Positions 1-10,146 of a DNA stretch of 29,219 nt are shown in pieces. The notes below the pieces were generated by a model that saw only the letters and a list, made by a program, of their open reading frames with translations, did not search any database and was not told the origin of the DNA. The position numbers and the translations under genes are program-made. Source of the DNA: Utricularia gibba (lineage: Eukaryota; Streptophyta; Magnoliopsida; Lamiales; Lentibulariaceae); contig NEEC01000122.1 of assembly GCA_002189035.1 (NCBI GenBank), positions 1-29,219 on the forward strand, read 5' to 3'. The stretch's first letter is position 1, and every line of letters starts with the position of its first letter.

Positions 1-344
1 GGCTCGGAACGAGCTTCGAAACGGTATGATATGTGCAACATGACTCATCACCGTTCGCAAGATATCCACTCGATACCGAAGAGTGCACGAGGCCACCATG
101 AGGTTGTGGCTAGGGACACACCCATGGCATCTTAAAGATCATCTCGAAATCCTAAATTTCACATCGTCCATGAAATACATATGTCTTGCATGTCAAAAAT
201 CACATTCGCATCGAGTCAGGTGTCCCGAGTCACATTTTCGCGAACGTGGTGGCCACTTCGTTGCACATCTGAAGGCTAATATAAGGCAATCTTTCGAGCA
301 TTTGTGCAGCCCGGGACGAACAAGTTCTCAACACGAAAGAAGAT
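1..344 (+). repeat. Reference monomer (family A) with landmarks
   Basis: This unit gives the coordinates used for the repeat. In order it contains: an inverted-repeat arm ATGTGCAAC (31-39); a bZIP-type site ATGACTCAT (40-48); ATCACCGTTCGCA (47-59); GGCCAC (91-96); GGCTA (108-112); CCATGG (122-127) overlapping GGCATCTT (126-133); CGAAA (145-149); palindrome ACATATGT (177-184); ATCACATTCGCA (199-210); palindrome TTCGCGAA (237-244); palindrome GTGGCCAC (249-256); the second inverted-repeat arm GTTGCACAT (260-268); GGCTA (274-278); GGCAATCTT (285-293); and the family-diagnostic hinge around 306-316. Most other units also carry ATGATCAT just after GGCATCTTAA; this unit has lost one T there. No gene is present. 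Confidence 0.93.
40..48. promoter_or_regulatory. GCN4/AP-1-like bZIP site, repeated once per monomer (reference copy)
   Basis: ATGACTCAT is a perfect 9-bp pseudo-palindrome identical to the consensus recognised by GCN4 and AP-1 type bZIP proteins (established knowledge). The same word recurs in most units, for example near 384, 727, 1071, 13758, 14103, 28389 and 29066, and it is usually present even in eroded copies such as 21082 and 21288. Whether any protein binds it is unknown, and its conservation may simply reflect how the array spreads. Confidence 0.4.
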
Positions 345-2055
345 GGCTCGGAACGAGCTTCGAAACGGTATGATATGTGCAACATGACTCATCACCGTTC
401 GCAAGATATCCACTCGATACCGAAGAGTGCACGAGGCCACCATGAGTTGTGGCTAGGGACACACCATGGCATCTTAAATGATCATCTCGAAATCCTAAAT
501 TTCACATCGTCCATGAAATACATATGTCTTGCATGCCAAAAATCACATTCGCATCGAGTCAGGTGTTCCGAGTCACATTTCGCGAACGTGGTGGCCACTT
601 CGTTGCACATCTGAAGGCTAATATAAGGCAATCTTTCGAGCATTTGTGCAGCCCCGGACGAACAAGTTCTCAACACGAAAGAAGATTGGCTCGGAACGAG
701 CTTCGAAACGGTATGATATGTGCAACATGACTCATCACCGTTCGCAAGATATCCACTCGATACCGAAGAGTGCACGAGGCCACCATGAGGTTGTGGCTAG
801 GGACACACCTGGCATCTTAAATGATCATCTCGAAATCCGAAATTTCACATCGTCCCATGAAATACATATGTCTTTGCATGTCAAAAATCACATTCGCATC
901 GAGTCAGGTGTCCCGAGTCACATTTTCGCGAACGTGGTGGCCACTTCGTTGCACATCTGAAGGCTAATATAAGGCAATCTTTCGAGCATTTGTGCAGCCG
1001 GACGAACAAGTTCTCAACACGAAAGAAGATTGGCTCGGAACGAGCTTCGAAACGGTATGATATGTGCAACATGACTCATCACCGTTTGCAAGATATCCAC
1101 TCGATACCGAAGAGTGCACGAGGCCACCATGAGGTTGTGGCTAGGGACACACCCATGGCATCTTAAATGATCATCTCGAAATCCAAATTTCACATCGTCC
1201 ATGAAATACATATGTCTTGCATGTCAAAAATCACATTCGCATCGAGTCAGGTGTCCCGAGTCACATTTCGCGAATGTGGTGGCCACTTCGTTGCACATCT
1301 GAAGGCTAATATAAGGCAATCTTTCGAGCATTTGTGCAGCCGGACGAACAAGTTCTCAACGAAAGAAGATGGCTCGGAACGAGCTTCGAAACGGTATGAT
1401 ATGTGCAACATGACTCATCACCGTTTGCAAGATATCCACTCGATACCGAAGAGTGCACGAGGCCACCATGAGGTTGTGGCTAGGGACACACCCATGGCAT
1501 CTTAAATGATCATCTCGAAATCCGAAATTTCACATCGTCCATGAAATACATATGTCTTGCATGTCAAAAATCACATTCGCATCGAGTCAGGTGTCCGAGT
1601 CACATTTCGCGCGAACGTGGTGGCCACTTCGTTGCACATCTGAAGGCTAATATAAGGCAATCTTTCGAGCATTTGTGCAGCCCGGACGAACAAGTTCTCA
1701 ACACGAAAGAAGATTGGCTCGGAACGAGCTTCGAAACGGTATGATATGTGCAACATGACTCATCACCGTTCGCAAGATATCCACTCGATACCGAAGAGTG
1801 CACGAGGCCACCATGAGGTTGTGGCTAGGGACACACCCATGGCATCTTAAATGATCATCTCGAAATCAAATTTCACATCGTCCCATGAAATACATATGTC
1901 TTGCATGTCAAAAATCACATTCGCATCGAGTCAGGTGTCCCGAGTCACATTTTCGCGAACGTGGTGGCCACTTCGTTGCACATCTGAAGGCTAATATAAG
2001 GCAATCTTTCGAGCATTTGTGCAGCCGGACGAACAAGTTCTCAACACGAAGAAGA

Positions 2056-2740
2056 GGCTCGGAACGAGCTTCGAAACGGTATGATATGTGCAACATGACT
2101 CATCACCGTTCGCAAGATATCCACTCGATACCGAAGAGTGCACGAGGCCACCATGAAGTTGTGGCTAGGACACACCCATGGCATCTTAAATGATCATCTC
2201 GAAATCCTAATTTCACATCGTTTCATGAAATACATATGTCTTGCATGTCAAAAATCACATTCGCATCGAGTCAGGTGTCCCGAGTCACATTTTCGCGAAC
2301 GTGGTGGCCACTTCGTTGCACATCTGAAGCTAATATAAGGCAATCTTTCGAGCATTTGTGCCTCCCGGACGAACAAGTTCTCAACACGAAAGAAGAGGCT
2401 CGGAACGAGCTTCGAAACGGTATGATATGTGCAACATGACTCATCACCGTTTGCAAGATATCCACTCGATACCGAAGAGTGCACGAGGCCACCATGAGGT
2501 TGTGGCTAGGGACACACTGATGGCATCTTAAAGATCATCTCGAAATCCGAAATTTCACATCGTCACATGAAATACATATGTTATGCATTAAAAATCACAT
2601 TCGCATCGAGTCAGGTATCCCGAGTCACATTCTCGCGAACGTGGTGGCCACTTCGTTGCACATCCGAAGGCTAATATAAGGCAATCTTTCGAGCATTTGT
2701 GCAGCCCCGGACGAACAAGTTCTCAACACGAAAGAAGATT
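2056..2740 (+). repeat. Two-monomer block, copy 1 of a ~2.06-kb higher-order repeat
   Basis: The units starting at 2056 and 2397 share private variants with the pair at 4115 and 4459. The first unit has GAAGTTGTGGC and TCGTTTCATG. The second has CACACTGATGGC followed by AAAGATC without the usual extra T, then GTATCCCGAG and CATTCTCGCG. The same set occurs in the same order 2,059 bp downstream. Flanking units (1716 against 3773, and 2741 against 4793) do not share such variants, so the copied block is about two monomers, or a longer higher-order unit that has since eroded. Confidence 0.75.
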
Positions 2741-4114
2741 GGCTCGGAACGAGCTTCGAAACGGTATGATATGTGCAACATGACTCATCACCGTTCGCAA
2801 GATATCCACTCGATACCGAAGAGTGCACGAGGCCACCATGAGGTTGTGGCTAGGGACACACCCATGGCATCTTAAATGATCATCTCGAAATCCTAAATTT
2901 CACATCGTCCATGAAATACATATGTCTTGCATGTCAAAAATCACATTCGCATCGAGTCAGGTGTCCCGAGTCACATTTTCGCGAACGTGGTGGCCACTTC
3001 GTTGCACATCTGAAGGCTAATATAAGGCAATCTTCGAGCATTTGTGCCCTCGGACGAACAAGTTCTCAACACGAAAGAAGACCGGCTCGGAACGAGCTTC
3101 GAAACGGTATGATATGTGCAACATGACTCATCACCGTTTGCAAGATATCCACTCGATACCGAAGAGTGCACGAGGCCACCATGAGGTTGTGGCTAGGGAC
3201 ACACCCATGGCATCTTAAATGATCATCTCGAAATCCGAAATTTCACATCGTCCATGAAATACATATGTCTTGCATGTCAAAAATCACATTCGCATCGAGT
3301 CAGGTATCCCGAGTCACATTTCGCGAACGTGGTGGCCACTTCGTTGCACATCTGAAGGCTAATATAAGGCAATCTTTCGAGCATTTGCAGCCCCGGACGA
3401 ACAAGTTCTCAACACGAAAGAAGATTGGCTCGGAACGAGCTTCGAAACGGTATGATATGTGCAACATGACTCATCACCGTTCGCAAGATATCCACTCGAT
3501 ACCGAAGAGTGCACGAGGCCACCATGAGGTTGTGGCTAGGGACACACCCATGGCATCTTAAATGATCATCTCGAAATCCGAAATTTCACATCGTCCCATG
3601 AAATACATATGTCTTGCATGTCAAAAATCACATTCGCATCGAGTCAGGTGTCCCGAGTCACATTTTCGCGAACGTGGTGGCCACTTCGTTGCACATCTGA
3701 AGGCTAATATAAGGCAATCTTTCGAGCATTTGTGCAGCTCGGACGAACAAGTTCTCAACACGAAAGAAGATTGGCTCGGAACGAGCTTCGAAACGGTATG
3801 ATATGTGCAACATGACTCATCACCGTTCGCAAGATATCCACTCGATACCGAAGAGTGCACGAGGCCACCATGAGTTGTGGCTAGGACACACCCATGGCAT
3901 CTTAAATGATCATCTCGAAATCCTAAATTTCACATCGTCATGAAATACATATGTCTTGCATGTCAAAAATCACATTCGCAACGAGTCAGGTGTCCCGAGT
4001 CACATTTTCGCGCGAACGTGGTGGCCACTTCGTTGCACATCTGAAGGCTAATATAAGGCAATCTTTCGAGCATTTGTGCAGCCGGACGAACAAGTTCTCA
4101 ACACGAAAGAAGAT

Positions 4115-4792
4115 GGCTCGGAACGAGCTTCGAAACGGTATGATATGTGCAACATGACTCATCACCGTTTGCAAGATATCCACTCGATACCGAAGAGTGC
4201 ACGAGGCCACCATGAAGTTGTGGCTAGGACACACCCATGGCATCTTAAATGATCATCTCGAAATCCTAAATTTCACATCGTTTCATGAAATACATATGTC
4301 TTGCATCAAAAATCACATTCGCAACGAGTCAGGTGTCCCGAGTCACATTTTCGCGAACGTGGTGGCCACTTCGTTGCACATCTGAAGGCTAATATAAGGC
4401 AATCTTTCGAGCATTTGTGCCTCCTCGGACGAACAAGTTCTCAACACGAAAGAAGACCGGCTCGGAACGAGCTTCGAAACGGTATGCTATGTGGTGAATC
4501 ACCGTTGCAAGATATCCACTCGATACCGAAGAGTGCACGAGGCCACCATGAGGTTGTGGCTAGGGACACACTGATGGCATCTTAAAGATCATCTCGAAAT
4601 CCGAAATTTCACATCGTCATGAAATACATATGTTTGCATGTCAAAAATCACATTCGCATCGAGTCAGGTATCCCGAGTCACATTCTCGCGAACGTGGTGG
4701 CCACTTCGTTGCACATCTGAAGGCTAATATAAGGCAATCTTTCGAGCATTTGTGCAGCCCGGACGAACAAGTTCTCAACACGAAAGAAGATT
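4115..4792 (+). repeat. Two-monomer block, copy 2 of a ~2.06-kb higher-order repeat
   Basis: This is the downstream partner of the 2056-2740 block. It keeps GAAGTTGTGGC, TCGTTTCATG, CACACTGATGGC, AAAGATC, GTATCCCGAG and CATTCTCGCG. Since copying it has lost about ten bases near 4490, where the GCAACATGACTC core is reduced, and it carries GCTATG in place of GATATG. Its first unit has the full family B hinge (CCTCCTCGGAC with GACCGG), whereas copy 1 has a CCTCCCGGAC form. Confidence 0.75.
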
Positions 4793-7700
4793 GGCTCGGA
4801 ACGAGCTTCGAAACGGTATGATATGTGCAACATGACTCATCACCGTTCGCAAGATATCCACTCGATACCGAAGAGTGCACGAGGCCACCATGAGTTGTGG
4901 CTAGGGACACACCCATGGCATCTTAAATGATCATCTCGAAATCCAAATTTCACATCGTCCATGAAATACATGTCTTGCATGTCAAAATCATTCGCATCGA
5001 GTCGGGTTTCCCGAGTCACATTTCGCGAACGTGGTGGCCACTTCGTTGCACATCTGAAGGCTAATATAAGGCAATCTTTCGAGCATTTGTGCAGCCCCGA
5101 CGAACAAGTTCTCAACACGAAAGAAGATTGGCTCGGAACGAGCTTCGAAACGGTATGATATGTGCAACATGACTCATCACCGTTCGCAAGATATCCACTC
5201 GATACCGAAGAGTGCACGAGGCCACCATGAGGTTGTGGCTAGGACACACCCATGGCATCTTAAATGATCATCTCGAAATCCGAAATTTCACATCGTCCAT
5301 GAAATACATATGTTTTCATGTCAAAAATCACATTCGCATCGAGTCAGGTGTCCCGAGTCACATTTTCGCGAACGTGGTGGCCACTTCGTTGCACATCTGA
5401 AGGCTAATATAAGGCAATCTTTCGAGCATTTGTGCAGCCCCGGACGAACAAGTTCTCAACACGAAAGAAGATTGGCTCGGAACGAGCTTCGAAACGGTAT
5501 GATATGTGCAACATGACTCATCACCGTTTGCAAGATATCCACTCGATACCGAAGAGTGCACGAGGCCACCATGAGGTTGTGGCTAGGGACACACATGGCA
5601 TCTTAAATGATCATCTCGAAATCCGAAATTTCACATCGTCCATGAAATACATATGTTTGCATGTCAAAAATCACATTCGCATCGAGTCAGGTGTCCCGAG
5701 TCACATTTTCGCGAACGTGGTGGCCACTTCGTTGCACATCTGAAGGCTAATATAAGGCAATCTTTCGAGCATTTGTGCCTCTCGGACGAACAAGTTCTCA
5801 ACACGAAAGAAGTGGCTCGAACGAGCTTCGAAACGGTATGATATGTGCAACATGACTCATCACCGTTCGCAAGATATCCACTCGATACCGAAGAGTGCAC
5901 GAGGCCACCATGAGGTTGTGGCTAGGGACACACCCATGGCATCTTAAATGATCATCTCGAAATCCGAAATTTCACATCGTCCATGAAATACATATGTTTG
6001 CATGTCAAAAATCACATTCGCATCGAGTCAGGTTCCCGAGTCACATTTCGCGAACGTGGTGGCCACTTCGTTGCACACTGAAGGCTAATATAAGGCAATC
6101 TTTCGAGCATTTGTGCAGCCCGGACGAACAAGTTCTCAACACGAAAGAAGATTGGCTCGGAACGAGCTTCGAAACGGTATGATATGTGCAACATGACTCA
6201 TCACCGTTTGCAAGATATCCACTCGATACCGAAGAGTGCACGAGGCCACCATGAGGTTGTGGCTAGGGACACACCATGGCATCTTAAATGATCATCTCGA
6301 AATCCGAAATTTCACATCGTCCATGAAATACATATGTCTTGCATGTCAAAAATCACATTCGCATCGAGTCAGGTGTCCCGAGTCACATTTTCGCGAACGT
6401 GGTGGCCACTTCGTTGCACATCGAAGGCTAATAAAGGCAATCTTTCGAGCATTTGTGCAGCCCGGACGAACAAGTTCTCAACACGAAAGAAGATTGGCTC
6501 GGAACGAGCTTCGAAACGGTATGATATGTGCAACATGACTCATCACCGTTCGCAAGATATCCACTCGATACCGAAGAGTGCACGAGGCCACCATGAGTTG
6601 TGGCTAGGACACACCCATGGCATCTTAAATGATCATCTCGAAATCCGAAATTTCACATCGTCCATGAAATACATATGTCTTGCATGTCAAAAATCATTCG
6701 CATCGAGTCATCCGAGTCACATTTCGCGAACGTGGTGGCCACTTCGTTGCACATCTGAAGGCTAATATAAGGCAATCTTTCGAGCATTTGTGCCCGGACG
6801 AACAAGTTCTCAACACGAAAGAGATGGCTCGGAACGAGCTTCGAAACGGTATGATATGTGCAACATGACTCATCACCGTTGCAAGATATCCACTCGATAC
6901 CGAAGAGTGCACGAGGCCACCATGAGTTGTGGCTAGGACACACCCATGGCATCTTAAATGATCATCTCGAAATCCTAAATTTCACATCGTCATGAAATAC
7001 ATATGTCTTGCATGTCAAAAATCACATTCGCATCGAGTCAGGTGTCCCGAGTCACATTTTCGCGAACGTGGTGGCCACTTCGTTGCACATCTGAAGGCTA
7101 ATATAAGGCAATCTTTCGAGCATTTGTGCCTCCTCGGACGAACAAGTTCTCAACACGAAAGAAGACCGGCTCGGAACGAGCTTCGAAACGGTATGATATG
7201 TGCAACATGACTCATCACCGTTTGCAAGATATCCACTCGATACCGAAGAGTGCACGAGGCCACCATGAGGTTGTGGCTAGGGACACACCATGGCATCTTA
7301 AATGATCATCTCGAAATCCGAAATTTCACATCGTCCATGAAATACATATGTTTGCATGTCAAAAATCACATTCGCATCGAGTCAGGTGTCCCGAGTCACA
7401 TTTCGCGAACGTGGTGGCCACTTCGTTGCACATGAAGGCTAATATAAGGCAATCTTTCGAGCATTTGTGCAGCCCGGACGAACAAGTTCTCAACACGAAA
7501 GAAGATTGGCTCGGAACGAGCTTCGAAACGGTATGATATGTGCAACATGACTCATCACCGTTCGCAAGATATCCACTCGATACCGAAGAGTGCACGAGGC
7601 CACCATGAGGTTGTGGCTAGGGACACACCCATGGCATCTTAAATGATCATCTCGAAATCCGAAATTTCACATCGTTATGAAATACATATGTCTTGCATGT

Positions 7701-8108
7701 CAAAAATCACATTCGCATCGAGTCAGGTGTCCCGAGTCACATTTTCGCGAATGTGGTGGCCACTTCGTTGCACATCTGAAGGCTAATATAAGGCAATCTT
7801 TCGAGCATTTGTGCAGCTCGGACGAACAAGTTCTCAACACGAAAGAAGACTGGCTCGGAACGAGCTTCGAAACGGTATGATATGTGCAACATGACTCATC
7901 ACCGTTTGCAAGATATCCACTCGATACCGAAGAGTGCACGAGGCCACCATGAGGTTGTGGCTAGGGACACACTGATGGCATCTTAAAGGATCATCTCGAA
8001 ATCCGAAATTTCACATCGTCCATGAAATACATATGTTTGCATTCAAAAATCACATTCGCATCGAGTCAGGTGTCCCGAGTCACATTTTCGCGAATGTGGT
8101 GGCCACTT

Positions 8109-8276
8109 CGTTGCACATCTGAAGGCTAATATAAGGCAATCTTTCGAGCATTTGTGCCTCGGACGAACAAGTTCTCAACACGTTGCACATCAACATGAAG
8201 GCTAATATAAGGCAATCTTTCGAGCATTTGTGCAGCCCCGGACGAACAAGTTCTCACACAAGGCGAAAGAACGATT
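8109..8276 (+). repeat. Partial tandem duplication inside one monomer (A/B hybrid)
   Basis: The unit starting at 7852 is about 425 bp instead of 344 bp because the segment from CGTTGCACAT to the hinge occurs twice, beginning at 8109 and again at 8181. The first copy has the B-like hinge GTGCCTCGGAC and the second the A-like hinge GTGCAGCCCCGGAC, followed by GATTGG. The copies therefore come from different families rather than from simple slippage on one template. Short extra bases (CAAC near 8191, ACAAGG near 8259) mark the joints. The duplication sits where the array changes from mainly A to mainly B. Confidence 0.8.
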
Positions 8277-8817
8277 GGCTCGGAACGAGCTTCGAAACGG
8301 TATGATATGTGCAACATGACTCATCACCGTTTGCAAGATATCCACTCGATACCGAAGAGTGCACGAGGCCACCATGAGGTTGTGGCTAGGGACACACCCA
8401 TGGCATCTTAAAGATCATCTCGAAATCCGAAATTTCACATCGTCCATGAAATACATATGTTTGCATGTCAAAAATCACATTCGCATCGAGTCAGGTGTCC
8501 GAGTCACATTTTCGCGAACGTGGTGGCCACTTCGTTGCACATCTGAAGGCTAATATAAGGCAATCTTTCGAGCATTTGTGCCTCCTCGGACGAACAAGTT
8601 CTCAACACGAAAGGACCGGCTCGGAACGAGCTTCGAAACGGTATGATATGTGCAACATGACTCATCACCGTTCGCAAGATATCCACTCGATACCGAAGAG
8701 TGCACGAGGCCACCATGAGGTTGTGGCTAGGGACACACCATGGCATCTTAAATGATCATCTCGAAATCCGAAATTTCACATCGTCACATGAAATACATAT
8801 GTGCATGTCAAAAATCA

Positions 8818-8886
8818 CATTCGGAACGAGTCGAAGGCAACATTCATTTTGCAAGGATACCGAATGCACGAGGCCACCATTTGTGG
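8818..8886 (+). repeat. Compressed copy of the first third of a monomer
   Basis: At about 8820 the sequence leaves the unit in the ATCACATTCG word and re-enters at GGAACGAG. It then runs through shortened remnants of CTTCGAAACGG, GCAACAT, TTGCAAG and ATACCGA to GCACGAGGCCACCAT, and returns to a full-length second half. About 110 bp of normal sequence is represented by about 65 bp. The jump-back point is microhomologous: ATTCG-CATCG is replaced by ATTCGGAACG. This is either a template-switch scar or a local assembly error. Confidence 0.65.
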
Positions 8887-9700
8887 CTAGGGACACACCA
8901 TGGCATCTTAAATGATCATCTCGAAATCCGAAATTTCACATCGTCCATGAAATACATATGTTTGCATGTCAAAAATCACATTCGCATCGAGTCAGGTGTC
9001 CCGAGTCACATTTTCGCGAACGTGGTGGCCACTTCGTTGCACATCTGAAGGCTAATATAAGGCAATCTTTCGAGCATTTGTGCCTCCTCGGACGAACAAG
9101 TTCTCAACACGAAAAGAAACGAGCTTCGAAACGGTATGATATGTGCAACATGACTCATCACCGTTGCAAGATATCCACTCGATACCGAAGAGTGCACGAG
9201 GCCACCATGAGTTGTGGCTAGGGACACACCATGGCATCTTAAATGATCATCTCGAAATCCACATCATGTCTTGCACTCACATTCGCACGAGTCAGTTTCC
9301 CGAGTCACATTTTCGCGAAACTTCGTTGCACATCTGATAATATAAGGCAATCTTTCGAGCATTTGTGCCTCCTCGGACGAACAAGTTCTCAACACGAAAG
9401 AAGACCGGCTCGGAACGAGCTTCGAAACGGTATGCTATGTGCAACATGACTCATCACCGTTTGCAAGGTACCGAAGAGTGCACGAGGCCACCATGAGGTT
9501 GTGGCTAGGGACACACCATGGCATCTTAAATGATCATCTCGAAATCCAAATTTCACATCGAAATACATACGTCTTGCATGTCACATTCGCATCGAGTCAG
9601 GTTCCCGAGTCACATTTTCGCGAACACATCTGAAGGCTAATATAAGGCAATCTTTCGAGCATTTGTGCCTCCTCGGACGAACAAGTTCTCAACACGAAAG

Positions 9701-9753
9701 GTCTGACGGCAGGATTTTCTTTCGATCGTGTGACATGTGCCGGACGACACAGT
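9701..9753. other. Short segment unrelated to the monomer
   Basis: After CAACACGAAAG the sequence runs for about 50 bases (GGCAGGATTTTCTTTCGATC within it) with no recognisable relation to the repeat, then re-enters the unit at CACATCTGAAGGC. It stands in place of about 270 bp of normal monomer, so it is a replacement or a deletion filled with foreign sequence. There is no terminal inverted repeat, target-site duplication or open frame of note. It could be filler DNA from end-joining repair, a remnant of an insertion, or a chimeric join. Confidence 0.6.
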
Positions 9754-10070
9754 GACACATCTGAAGGCTAATATAAGGCAATCTTTCGAGCATTTGTGCC
9801 TCCTCGGACGAACAAGTTCTCAACACGAAAGAAGACCGGCTCGGAACGAGCTTCGAAACGGTATGATATGTGCAACATGACTCATCACCGTTTGCAAGAT
9901 ATCCACTCGATACCGAAGAGTGCTACGAGGCCACCATGAGGTTGTGGCTAGGGACACACCCATCTTAAATGATCATCTCGAAATCGAAATTTCACATTCG
10001 CATCATCGTCGAGGTGTCCCGAGTCACATTTTCGCGAACGTGGTGGCCACTTCGAGCACATCTGAAGGCT

Positions 10071-10146
10071 GAATATAAGGCAATCTTTCGAGCATTTGTG
10101 CCTCCGTCAACAAATAATATAAGGCAATCTTTCGAGCATTTGTGCA
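10071..10146 (+). repeat. Short tandem duplication of the AATATAAGG-to-GTGC segment
   Basis: The stretch AATATAAGGCAATCTTTCG through CATTTGTGC occurs twice in a row, starting near 10072 and 10116, separated by a 13-base spacer that resembles a damaged hinge. The second copy joins directly to ACGAACAAG, skipping the normal hinge bases. The unit otherwise follows the normal order. Confidence 0.8.

Larger units (their letters stand above)
1..8108 (+). repeat. Ordered block, mainly family A monomers (24 units)
   Basis: Units start at 1, 345, 688, 1032, 1371, 1716, 2056, 2397, 2741, 3084, 3427, 3773, 4115, 4459, 4793, 5130, 5474, 5814, 6154, 6496, 6826, 7168, 7508 and 7852. Most carry the family A hinge (GTGCAGCC then CGGAC) and GATTGG or GATGG before the next unit. 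Units 7, 9, 13, 17 and 21 instead carry a CCTC or CCTCCTC hinge, usually with GACCGG, which is the family B haplotype. Differences between neighbours are mainly one-base gains or losses in short runs (GGG/GG, TTTT/TTT, CCC/CC) plus a few recurring transitions. The unit at 4459 has lost about 10 bp near 4490 and its neighbour at 6826 is also short. Nothing other than repeat is present. Confidence 0.95.

Noticed and set aside
108-118. Telomere-like TAGGG words
   Set aside because: TAGGGACACACCC occurs once per monomer and is never arranged as a short tandem telomere repeat.
276-287. TATA box of a real promoter (TAATATAAGG)
   Set aside because: It is part of every monomer and no transcript unit or coding region follows it; there is no sign of function beyond the word itself.
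9701-9753. Transposon insertion
   Set aside because: About 50 bp, with no terminal inverted repeats, target duplication, poly-A tail or coding remnant. Kept only as an unexplained segment.
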